DNA from: Ampelocalamus luodianensis
Taxonomy: Eukaryota > Streptophyta > Magnoliopsida > Poales > Poaceae
NCBI GenBank assembly: GCA_036346255.1
Contig: CM070629.1
Coordinates: forward strand, 5,709,001-5,773,000
Reading direction: 5' to 3'
DNA: 64,000 nt
A model generated the notes under the pieces. It was not told the DNA's origin, ran no database searches, and saw only the letters and a list, made by a program, of their open reading frames with translations. The position numbers were made by a program, and so were the translations under genes. This document shows positions 1 to 9,767 of the stretch, in pieces. The first letter of the stretch is position 1; every line of letters starts with the position of its first letter.

Positions 1-779
1 AGATTGGAGACTTTGGATGATATCATGAGTTAATCGTCATCAAGTCAAAAGCTTGGAATAAAGGATGCATCATGTGTTGATGTGTATCAAGATCTCGAAG
101 AAAAGATGATCATAAGTTGATCATCAAGTCAAGAGAAAACCCATCATGTGTTGATGGAAGTGAAATAAAAGATGTCATCATATGTTGATGATATTTATGT
201 CAAGAACCCGGACTTGAAGTGAAGATATACGTCATCAAGCTTCAAGAAGATGCTCAAGGCAAAGGTATGACTATCTAGGGCTAAGAATGTGTTCCTAGTC
301 TTTTACCAGTCTTGGTGTTTGGTTGGAGACCGGATTGCTAGTATAGGATGTCGTACTACTAAGAGGGGTCTTGACTAGTAGCTTGAGTTGATCTTGTGTT
401 GATAGCTTGTTGTGCTTGCTCTAGCTCTCGTTAGCATGTTGCCAATATTTACGAATGTGTTTTGCAAATAGTTGAGGCTCATGTTTAATCCTTATAGCAT
501 GTTACTTTAGTTTCTGAATGTATTTTGCAAATGGTCTTAGTCCATGTACCCTATTCCTTGTGGTGTGATTCTAAAAGTTGACAAATGTGTTTTACAACTT
601 GTTGAGAATCTTGCCTTTAACCCTTGTTTGCATCGTGCATCAATGGCAAATGTGTTTTTGCAAATTGAGTTGAAGCGGAGTGCAATCTGTGCCTTTCTCA
701 GAAAAAGTGGTAGTACCAGCGTGTACTGGGCGGTACTACCGGACTGTGGTAGTACCAGAGTTCTTTGAGAGGAACTACC

Positions 780-1300
780 GCAACCGGTCGTAGACCTGGT
801 AGAAGACAGTGGTCGCAGACACTGGTCGAAGACACTTATCGTGAACAGTGGTCGAAGACCGTGTTGTGAACAGTGGTCATAGACACTGGTCGTAGAACAG
901 TGGTCATAGACCTGTTCGTGGACAGTGGTTGTAGACCTGCATGGTCGTAGAACAGTGGTCGTAGACCTGTTCGTGAACAATGGTCGTAGACCTTCGTGGT
1001 CGTGGACACTGGTCTTAGAACAGTGGTCGTGGACACTGGTCTTAGAACAATGAATAGTAGTCATAGACTTGTGTGGTCGTAGAATAGTGGTCATAGATCT
1101 TCGTGGTCGTGAACACTGGTCTTAAAACAGTGGTCGTATACCTGTTCATGAACAATAGTCATAGACCTATGTGGTCGTAGACCTACGTGGTCGTGGACAC
1201 TAGTCGTAGACCTGTGTGGTCATAGACCTGTGTGGTCATGGACACTGGTCGTGAACAGTGGTCGTAGACACTGGTCGAAGACTTGATCGAAGACCTGGTC
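780..1300. repeat. Minisatellite inside the LTR (GTGGTCGTAGACCTG-like units)
   Basis: About thirty imperfect units built on GTGGTCGTAGA followed by CCTG, CACTG or ACA are arrayed head to tail with a period near 15-17 bases. The array is flanked by GGTAGTACC-type motifs at about 708-765 and again at about 1425-1495. It produces chance ORFs on both strands rich in RPLST and DHCS repeats, which are not genes. Confidence 0.85.
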
Positions 1301-1563
1301 AAGGACCAATCGGTATGACCGCATTCCTTGAGCGGAACTATTGTACCTCGGTAGCACCGAAGTTTGAGCGGTACGTATTTTCTAGAGAGACACTCTTTGA
1401 GCGTGCTTTTGCTCTCCTGGAAATCGGTAGTACCGAGGTTCTTTGAGCGGAACTACCAAAGAGTGGAACTATCGCATGTTCTTTGGCGGTAGTACCGCAC
1501 CAAATCTGTAACAGCTAGTTTTTGGGCTATTTTGTTCCCAACGACTAGTTTTTGTTGTGGGGG

Positions 1564-1571
1564 CTATAAAT
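1564..1571 (+). promoter_or_regulatory. LTR TATA box
   Basis: CTATAAATA in a GC-rich setting, about 790 bases before the LTR end. It is the best candidate for the core promoter of the retroelement. Confidence 0.55.
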
Positions 1572-2357
1572 ACCCTCTTGGCCGGTTGAGAGACAACCTT
1601 TGGCATCATATTCTATTCTCTTGAGTTAAGAGCAAGCTCTCTGTACTCTTTTGTGCATGTGTTGTACTTAGTGAGCTTTGAGAGGAAAATTCTAAGTGCA
1701 TGTGTTGCATTAGGTAGTTGATTGTGTATCTATTGAGCTTAAACACTTGATTCGTTCAAGTGAGAGTCTTTGGCTTGTTACTCTGGTGTTTGCCAACACC
1801 TAGACGGCGTGGAGGCGTCGTGGTCTCGTGATCTTCTCAAGAAGCTTGTGAGAAGGCCCGGCGGTGTGAGTGGCTTGGTATTCGCCATCTCCGGAGTGGA
1901 GGAAGAGTAACCCCGAGTGGATCGAGGTGTTGGTTCGTTTTAGAACCGGTCCAAGTGGTTGGACTTACCTCAAAGGTATTGGCTTAATTTGTAGAGCCAG
2001 TCCAACGTGGTTAGGCTTACCTCAACGTGGATTAGGGGAGACCGGCAAGTCTCCAAACACCACAGTAAAACATCATCGTGTTTATGTGGTTTACATTCTT
2101 GTGCTTTACTCTATTGCAATTTACATTGTGCAATTTACATTCATAGAATTAAATTGCTTACTTGTGTTTGTATGATTGCTATCATTGTCAGTAGGCTTAT
2201 CTCTGTTGGTGCACTTAGTAAAGACTAGTTGTTTTAGGCTTTAATTGTGGAAAACCGAATTGATTTAGCTTCCGCATTAAAACTCGGTTTTAGCAAAAAA
2301 AAAAGTTTTTAAAACTGCCTATTCACCCCCCCTCTAGTCGGCCTCCTCGATCTTACA

Positions 2358-2734
2358 TAAGGCAATGGGTTTCGCCCCATTGGGAGTTTCTGAGATTTAT
2401 AATACATTTTCTATTTTTAAAATACTAGAAAATGCAAATGGTAATTAGAAAATCGCAAATGAACTCGAATTTTTTTTAGAAAAATCTAGAAAATATATCC
2501 AAGCACATAGAATCTAGATAAAATAATTTTGACAATTGTTAATGTTGACATTATTTATATTAAATTGTTTTGCTATTGAAAGTCGTTTTAATTAAATTCA
2601 AAGAAAACTCAAAGGGGTGAATTTTCGAATTACTAACTATTCAAAAGATTTTTAAAACTCGAAAAATTGGGATGTGGCAATAGCGAAAGATGATTCGGAC
2701 TAACTAGTCGTCAGTCAAACATGTGCTTCTCATG
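2358..2734. other. AT-rich spacer, no gene seen
   Basis: AT-rich sequence with short A and T runs between the LTR end and the next Copia remnant. No coding or RNA signal is visible. Confidence 0.6.
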
Positions 2735-3100
2735 TATGGATATTAGATTTAGGTTGTTGCTTCTATCTATATTAGGCGAGGAAGATGTTTGACAAATGAT
2801 TTATACACCCAGCATATGGAACTGTTCACTTGGAGGATTGCAATGAGTATGTAATTACTAAGGTGAGAACGGTTATATTAGAGATGAATAATAGAGTACA
2901 TCGCACATTGACGGGAGTTCGATATGTTCCTAGCTTAAAGAAGAATCTAATATCTGTGAGGTCACTTGAACTCGAAGGTTGTGTAGTATCACTTTGAGGT
3001 GGAGTCACGTAAGTTACTTGCAAAAGACAAGTAATCATGAAAAGTATCTAGAGCAATGGAAGATACCGATTGATGGGTAGTCATCAGGGAAGAGCAATTA
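2735..3100 (+). pseudogene. Ty1/copia pol remnant (protease to GAG pre-integrase)
   Basis: A conceptual translation gives a decayed aspartic protease motif (W-I-L-D-L-G in place of the usual D-S-G). It is followed by a clear Copia linker containing GVRYVPSLKKNLIS at about 2915-2958, the signature just upstream of the GAG pre-integrase domain. Frame changes and stops occur before and after. This is the decayed middle of a Copia polyprotein. It lies about 450 bases upstream of a polypurine-like tract and an LTR start, so most of integrase, RT and RNase H has been lost. Not functional. Confidence 0.75.
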
Positions 3101-3547
3101 ACGGGGGGATGAAAAACCTGATCAGGAGAAGGGAGCTGAGTTGTGAATGGTATGTACTCGGATCTTATCTATAGTTATGTGCGAAACTGCAAAGACGGTT
3201 GCAAAATCTAGCAGGCACAAAGGCGAAGGTGCGAGCTATTGAAAGAAGGAAGACATGGTAGGACCAACCACGCGGTACCGACGAGCAGGTGGAGCTCGGA
3301 GATGATACAAACCTATGGCGTGGAGAGTTGTAGGAATAGGAGGTTTCGTTAACCAAACTACACAACAAAGAAGCTCCGGATGGGCTAGCCAGGATTTTGA
3401 CACACACATTGTGGTGATGTGCATGAACCCTTATGGTAGGGGCACTCCCAAAAGTGGGAGGAAAAAACAAAAAAAAGGTGGAGCCGATTTGGAGCGAGTT
3501 CTTGAAGGAGCACGATAACTTCAATAGATAAGAGTCAAGGTAGAGAT
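3101..3547. other. Copia-internal debris, no recognisable protein
   Basis: The stretch between the pol remnant and the LTR start at 3548 holds only short ORFs without recognisable domains. It ends in a purine-rich AAGGTAGAGATT just before TGTTAAG, resembling a Copia polypurine tract followed by its 3' LTR. Confidence 0.45.
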
Positions 3548-4003
3548 TGTTAAGTATGAGTGACTCATATCCTAATCAACTAGTACTTGAAGAAGTGTTA
3601 TACAAGGATTTCTATATGAATCCTAACAGGATTAGGATTCCTACTCCCTTTTGGGGGAAAACTAGGGGCACTATATAAAGCTATGAGAGGTGGTAATAGA
3701 GAATACAAGTCACAAATCAACTCATTCAAAGTAAGAGGTGCATGCGGGGATTAGAGGCTAAGTTATTCTTTAGCACTAGATTCTTGTATAGAGCAAGGAT
3801 CTGAGGATCCTAAAAGATTCAAGAGGATTACGAGAGAGCGGCAATCATTTGTACTATTTTGAGGTTGTGCTTAAGGAATTTGTGGTCGTCTTCGCCAAAT
3901 CTTTCTTTCTCGTTGTGATTATTTCATCGTCGTTATTTGGTTCTCTCTATAAGATTCATCTATTTTATTCTTGATACCGTGCACGCTTGTGTCATTTCTC
4001 ACA
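3548..4003 (+). mobile_element. Copia 3' LTR of the internally deleted element
   Basis: It begins TGTTAAG directly after a polypurine-like tract, as expected for a Copia 3' LTR. A TATATAAAG promoter lies at 3672-3680, and a CT/TTC-rich R/U5-like segment follows. The 3' end is approximate: a CA at about 4003 is chosen, but no target duplication was identified. Confidence 0.5.
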
Positions 4004-4139
4004 AACTCTGATCCGATCCGAGTCTGCTGCCCATAAGGAGAAGTATCAGATTATAACATTTATTATCACCAATGATGTGCATGCATCTAGCTATCTTTTC
4101 CTCTCGCTTTCGAGAGGAATTGGTACACATCTAGCTATA

Positions 4140-5647
4140 GGCTCTGTTTGGAACAGCTGGGTTTTTCTGAAAAGCGGCTTCCGGCTGTGCTGCAAGGTTT
4201 TCCGGCTGTAGGCTAAATGGTTGGGCTTTTCTGATTTGGTGTTTGGCTGTCTGGCTTTTAGATAGGCTGGCTGTAGCTTATGAGATGGGAAATATCTAAA
4301 ATACCCCTGAGAACAGTAACGACTTGTTTGATGTCGTTTAACGCTATTAACAACATTTAACGAAAACTAACAACAGTTGACGATAATTAATGACATTTAA
4401 AGACAATAAAGAACTAACACAATTGACGATAACTACCACAATTAGGGCAATTAACGCCGACTACCGCAATTAGGGCAATTGGTCGCATTTGATGACGACT
4501 ATTGCAATATACCACACAATTACCGTGATTAACAACAATTAACGATAATTATTATAATTAACAATTATTACAACACATAATTATTAAAATAAACAATTAT
4601 TAAATAAATAATTACAATAAATAACCATTACAGTAAACTATCATTACAATTACAATTACAATTAACAATAATCATTATAGAAAAAAGAAAAGAAAAGAAA
4701 AAAGGAAAGCTAGGGTTAGGCTTCTGGCGGCAGTTGCGGCAGCGGCGGCAGAGGAGGCTGCTGGCGGCGGTGGTGGTGGTGGTGGGGGAGGAGCTCAACG
4801 ACGGCGGAGGGCGGGGCAGAGGAGTTGGGCGTCGGCCGTCGAGAGAGGAGAAGGCGGCGCAGAGGCGTGGACCAGGGAAGGGGCCGAAGGGGTCAGCAGG
4901 GATGTGGCCACGGCGGCGAGCCAACAGCGGCTCGGGGAGGAGGGCACCGGGGAGGAGGGGTGCCGAGGAGAAGGTGGCTAGGGAGGAAGGCGCCGGGGAG
5001 GAGGAGGAGAAGGGGAGTGGGGCGGCGCCACTCGGGGGAGGAGGAGAAGGACGGAGTCGGGGAAGGAGGCGCCGCATCGGGCGAGGATGGAGTCGGGGGA
5101 GGAGGCGCGTCGGGGAGGAGGTGCACCATGGAGGAGGGCGCGGGGAGGAGGGAGGTGGAGGAGGGGCGCGGGGAGGAGGGAGGTGGAGGAGGCGAGATCC
5201 GGATCCGGATGCGGTGAGGCCGCGGGAGGAGGCGCCAAGGAGGAGGAGGGAGCTGAGGGAGGAGGAGGTGGCCGGCGGGGAGGAGGGCGCTGGGGGAGGA
5301 GGAGGCATGCGGGCGGGCGGGTGGGGGAGGAGAAGGAGGCGGGTGGGGGAGGAGGAGGATGTGGGCGAGCGAGGGTCTGGTGTGTGTGTGGGGTGGGGAG
5401 GGGGGTTGAGGCCGATTTTGTCGAATGGCAAAAAGTGGGTAAATACTCTGCAAGTTGAGGGGCAAATGCGGAAAGGGGGTGGTGGGAAGCCGCGGAAGCT
5501 GGCCGGCGACGATTTTTTGGTTTTCGGCTTCCTACGTGTACGTGAAAAGCGGCTTTCGAGAAAGCCGATTCGAAAAGCCTGTCGTTTGGTTTGATTTCCG
5601 ACTTTTTTGGCCGAAAGCCGAAAACTGAAGCTGAACCAAACGGGGCC
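4140..5647. mobile_element. TIR-bounded DNA element with GC-rich cargo
   Basis: The left end GGCTCTGTTTGG (4140-4151) is the imperfect inverted complement of the right end CCAAACGGGGCC (5636-5647). The inward sequence stays related: both ends carry AAAAGCGGCTT or AAAGCCG motifs. The trinucleotide ATA flanks both ends (4137-4139 and 5648-5650) as a candidate 3-bp duplication. GGCC(C/T)TGTTTGG ends are common in grass PIF/Harbinger- and hAT-like non-autonomous elements. The superfamily is not settled because ATA is not the canonical TWA. No transposase is present. The interior holds a GC-rich purine/pyrimidine-biased block at 4725-5460. Confidence 0.6.
4725..5460. repeat. GGAGGA/GGCGCC-rich low-complexity block
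   Basis: Strong strand asymmetry (G and A on +, C and T on -) with repeated GGGGAGGAGG and GGCGCC units. ORFs are open in several frames on both strands (up to 286 aa on + and 267 aa on -), which is a composition effect. It may derive from the leader or first exon of a captured host gene, but no domain can be recognised. Confidence 0.6.
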
Positions 5648-5729
5648 ATATACATGTGCCTCCTGAATTCTACCCCAACCACCAGTCCATACAGATATGC
5701 ATTGTTGAGTTAGTCAGGAAACACCACTG

Positions 5730-5738
5730 AATATGAGG
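5730..5738. repeat. MULE target site duplication, left copy
   Basis: AATATGAGG, identical to 13979-13987. Perfect 9-bp direct repeat flanking the terminal inverted repeats. Confidence 0.92.
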
Positions 5739-5960
5739 CCGAATTTTTTTCAATTTAGCCCTTTATTCGTAAAAAACGCACATTTATACCCCTGTTAGTC
5801 TTATTTTCAGTTTTGGACCCAGGGGGTCGGCGCCGTGACTCACGGCGCCGAGCTAACACAGCTCGGCGCCATGAGTCATGGCGCCGAGGTCCCGAACCCT
5901 AGCCAGCGTGGCAGCCAGCGTGGCCGGTACCTCGGCGCCATGACTCACGGCGCCGACCTC
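5739..5960 (+). repeat. MULE left terminal inverted repeat with palindromes
   Basis: Outer 120 bases pair with 13860-13978 in inverted orientation at high identity, including shared stretches such as GTTTTGGACCCAGGGGGTCG. Three palindromes lie inside at 5827-5851, 5862-5888 and 5932-5956. Each is GGCGCC, a 3-base arm, TGA(C/G)TCA, a 3-base arm and GGCGCC again. Confidence 0.9.
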
Positions 5961-6016
5961 GGCGCCACAGATCTCGGCGCCGAGCATTCAAAAAAATAAC
6001 CGCGGGCCCTTCCTCC

Positions 6017-6019
<3 letters not shown>

Positions 6020-6058
<39 letters not shown>
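6020..6058 (+). repeat. (TC)n microsatellite
   Basis: About 19 uninterrupted TC dinucleotides immediately before the GC-rich first exon of the MULE transposase gene, as often seen in plant core promoters and leaders. Confidence 0.9.
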
Positions 6059-6060
<2 letters not shown>

Positions 6061-6333
6061 CTTCGCTTGCTCGCCGCGCGCGCCCGCGCGCCGCTCCCGC
6101 CGCGCGCCGCCGCCTCACCCGAGCCGCTCCGCGCGCCGCCGCCGCCGGCCGGTCCGCCGCAGCCGCCGCCCCGAGCCCCGCTCCGCCTCGCTCCTTGCTC
6201 GCTCCACCGCCGCCGCCGCACCCGAAGCCGCTCCCGCGCCGCCCCTCCACCTGCCACCGCCGCCGCCCCTCCACCCTGCCACCGCCGCCGCCCCTGCTGC
6301 CGGCCGGCCGGCAGTGAAGAAGAGGCCGGCAAG

Positions 6334-6895
6334 GTAAAATTTTTTTTAATAAGTAAAGGTATTAAGTAAATTTAGTTAGAAATTTAGTTAGTAAATTAGG
6401 TTAGAAATTGTAGTTAGTAAATTAGGTTAGAAATTGTAGTTAGTAAGTTTAGTTAGAAATTGAAGTTAGAAATTGTAGTTAGAAATTTAGTTAGAAATTG
6501 TAGTTAGAAATTTTTTTTAGAGTTAGAAAATGTAGTTAGTAAATTTAGTTAGAAATTGTAGTTAGTTAGGGTTTAGATATAGTTAATGTAGTTAGGGTTG
6601 AGATATATAGTTAGTCATAGCAATTTTAGTTAGATATGATGTAGTTAGGGTTTAGATATATAGTTAGACATAGCTAATTTAGTAACATATAATGTAGTTA
6701 GGGTTTAGATATAGTTAGACATAGTTAGAAATTTTAGTTTGTTTAGTTACATATAGTTAGTTAGACATAGTTATTTAGTTTGCTAGGTAGCAATTTACTT
6801 GGGTAGTTATAAACTTAAATTAGTTACGTATGCAATTAGTTAGTATACTACTTTACTATTAGACATTAACAACCACTGCCTTTTGTATGGATTAG
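6334..6895 (+). repeat. Leader intron of the MULE gene with TTAGTTAGAAATTGTAG tandem repeats
   Basis: A splice donor AAG|GTAAAA at 6333/6334 and an acceptor TTAG at 6892-6895 just before an ATG at 6896 define a probable intron in the leader. Within it, 6365-6780 consists of degenerate repeats of TTAGTTAGAAATTGTAG and AGTTAGGGTTTAGATATAG. The GC-rich upstream exon (about 6060-6333) is open in frame but codes for low-complexity proline/arginine sequence only. Confidence 0.6.
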
Positions 6896-9650
6896 ATGGA
6901 CAATCTAGTAACCTTGCACCATGGAGGCAGTATTGAGAAAGATGGTTATGGAAATGTGTCATTTGTTGGGATGGAAAGTGTGTCCTGCGCCGCTTAGTGA
7001 TCGTCCGTCTTATGGTGAATTGGTCGCTAGAGCTCGTGAGGTTCTATGTTGTCATGGTAATGAGGATGGCATCTCAGTTGAGGGTGTACTTCACCTTGGT
7101 TCTAAAGACTCTATTTTTAGGCGGATGGTCTCAATTGACTCTTAGGATCAGTGGCAAAATTATGTCAGATCGGTGATGAGGACCCAATATCAATGTTTCG
7201 ATTTGTTTTTGCGGAAGTTGTCCATTGATCCTAATCCTCATGGGCACTCACCCCCTCATGGGCATTCACCCCTTTATGGGCATTCACCAGATTTGGGTAG
7301 TCCTCCCCCTTTGGACCCTCCGTTACCCAATTGTGATGCGGATGTGAACGAGCCGGTTGTGGTACCCGATGCTCAATCCGGCTCGAATGAGATTGGAATT
7401 TCTCATCCTGCGGCCCCTCAGGAGATCCCTTTGACTCAGAACCATCCAAGTAAGTGTCGTAGTACCACTTTAGTTTGCCATTCATTAATCTATTCCTTTG
7501 TCTCAATTGCCATCCTATGTGTGGTTGTGATGCAGGAGATGTTCCTGAAAATGATGGTCGTCCTCCTGTGGCACCTTCAGGCAACATGGATCAATTCTGT
7601 AGGGCCTCTAACAGTGTTGATGTTCAGATTGATGATGATGAGGAGTCTTATGGGACGGCTAGAGCCGTTGATTCCGATGAAGACTGGCCTGTTGCAGCAT
7701 TGACACAACAAGATATTGAGCTCATCATACAATTACGCCTAATCGTGATCCAACTATTGAAGAATTCAGCACCTTAGTCATTCCCAAGGTGCTTATGCGA
7801 GAAGCGAGACGACGAGTTGTTAGAGGCTCCTGGCCGGGATAGCATGGAAATCAAGAAGGGTTTGGTCTTCAAGGACTTGCCTACATTGAGAAGGTGGTTA
7901 CAGGAGTATTCTGTGAAGCGCAAAAGACCTTTCAAGGTTAGGCATTCCTATGTGCAGCGGCGTTACACAGTGGTGTGTGAGAAGACCGATTGTAATTGGA
8001 GGGTGTGTGCTAGGAAACAGAAGGACACAGGCAAGTTCAAGATCACAAAAATCGTTGGCCCACACACTTGTGCAGAATCAAACTTGAAACAGAAGCATCG
8101 CCAGTTGACATCTACCCTCATTGCGAGATCACTATACTTAATACTGAAGGGGTAGCCCAATTTGAAGGTGAGGACAATTATGGAGATGACACAGAAGATG
8201 TTCGGATACGACATAAGGTATGGAAAAGCATGGAGGGCAAAGCAGCGAGCCTGGAAGATAATATATGGGGATTGGGAGGAGGGGTACGAGCAGTTGCCAG
8301 CATTGTTCAATGCAATGAAAGTAGCTAATCCAGGCATGCATTACGAGTACATCCCCAAACCAAATGAATGGAAGGATGGAAGGCAGATTTTCTTCCGCGC
8401 ATTCTGGTGTTTTCCACAGTGCATCGAGGCATTCAGGCATTGTCGTCCCGTCTTCTCCATTGATGGTACTTTTCTTCTTGGCAAGTACATGGGCACATTG
8501 TTGATAGCCATTTCCGTTGACGCAGACAACACATTGGTCCCTCTTGCGTTTGTTTTGGTGGAGAGGGAGAACAAAGATAGTTGGGGATGGTTCCTGCGGC
8601 TTGTTCGGATACATGTTGTTGGCCCTGGCAGGAGGTTGGTGTCATATCCGATGACACGGGGCATACTTAGTCTTTGTCAGAGCAGATTCCGGCGTACGCA
8701 CCTATCCATCACCGGTGGTGCACTCGGCACCTCGCCGAGAATTTACTCCGTAAGGATGGTACGAAGGATAACTTTCCTCTTTTCGAGGAGGTTGCACGCC
8801 ACTTGAGGTGTTGTTGTTCAAGAGAAGTGAACACTCAAAGCTGGAACAAACACGAGGGTAGACAAGTGGTTGAGAGGCTTTCGAGGAACTGAGAAATGGA
8901 CTAGGGCCTATGACCAAGGTGGTGGAGGTATGAGTTTGGACTAGCAACATGGCTGAATCATTTAATAGTTTGCTAAAGGGTATACGTGCCATGCCCGTCA
9001 ATGCAATCGTATCATTCACCTTCTACAAGCTTGTTGCGTGGTTCAACACGAGGCACTTGGATGCAATGGCACGACAGAGTAGAAATGAGACATGGGCACC
9101 TAAACCCAAAAAGCATCTGGAGAGGGCAAAGGATAGGGCTCGCACACATGAGGTGTCATGTTTTGATCATAGTACGGGCAATTATGAGGTCATTGAAAGG
9201 GGTGGTACAATGGCCGATGGTGAGGTCCGACCGTCAAGGAGTCATATTGTCGTGCTCATTGATTTCTCTTGCACGTGTGGGAGAACAAGACAGATACCAC
9301 TTTCCATGTTCTCACTATGTTGCGGCGACTAATCATCGCAACTATGCGTCACGAGAGCGGGGATACCTAGGGAGTTCAGCGTTGATACCCTTGTTCTTAC
9401 ATGGTCTCCCGTTTTGAGCCTTACGGACGAGGACGGTGGCCTCCTTACTCGGTCCGAAGTACATAGCCGATCCAGTTGTCGTTGGAACAAGCGTGGGAGT
9501 AGAAAGAGGACTAGACACAAGATGGTTATGGATCAAGTTTACGGAAGGACAAGGCGAGGAAGAGCAACCCCTTTCTTACGGACCGAGCATAACCAATGTG
9601 GCAAATCGGCGGACTTGGCCATAATTCTCGTACTTGTCATTGCCACTTAG
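6896..9650 (+). pseudogene. Decayed MURA-type (MULE) transposase gene
   Basis: In conventional MULE order the fragments are as follows. 6896-7449: N-terminal region, with a frameshift near 6990 and a stop at 7143. A small intron (donor 7450, acceptor 7534-7535) leads to an acidic linker at 7536-7777. 7844-8150: MuDR-type DNA-binding domain with conserved Cys and basic residues. 8162-8640: catalytic core containing FSIDGTFL (first Asp). VISDD near 8640 holds the probable second Asp and is followed by a frameshift. 8690-8890: HRWC..H segment. 8949-9060: MAESFNSLL, with the third catalytic acid. 9268-9345: SWIM-type CxC..CxH zinc finger split across two frames. At least six frame breaks or stops are visible. 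The gene would cut and move the element if intact; this copy cannot make the full protein. Confidence 0.88.
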
Positions 9651-9767
9651 TGAGGTGCAAATAAATAATTATCAAGGGTTTATTAATTACTAACTTCGTA
9701 TTTATTTCACTCTTGTACTCAATTATACATTTTACTGTAACTAACATCTGCTATTTATGTTTGCAGG

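Larger units (their letters stand above)
1..2357 (+). mobile_element. Copia-type LTR (3' part; 5' end outside window)
   Basis: The stretch ends in a polyadenine and C-tract junction followed by a terminal CA at 2357, the usual 3' end of long grass Copia LTRs (SIRE/Maximus-like). A TATA-type promoter lies at 1564-1571 in a context typical of an LTR U3/R boundary. No iMet primer-binding site follows 2357, so this is the 3' LTR or a solo LTR, not a 5' LTR. The first 300 bases carry imperfect direct repeats around ATCATCAAGTCAAG and CATCATGTGTTGATG. No convincing protein is encoded. The 5' boundary and target duplication cannot be checked because they lie outside the window. The family name is inferred from overall style. 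Confidence 0.6.

Noticed and set aside
780..1300. CRISPR-like repeat array
   Set aside because: Units are contiguous and imperfect with no unique spacers, and the sequence is a eukaryotic LTR; it is a minisatellite.
4628..5594. Overlapping ORFs of 286 aa (+), 267 aa (-) and 234 aa (-)
   Set aside because: Open in many frames because of GGAGGA/CCTCCT composition; no domain and no plausible splice structure.
5945..6369. Proline/arginine-rich ORFs on both strands near the (TC)n tract
   Set aside because: Composition artefact of the MULE leader exon; no conserved domain.
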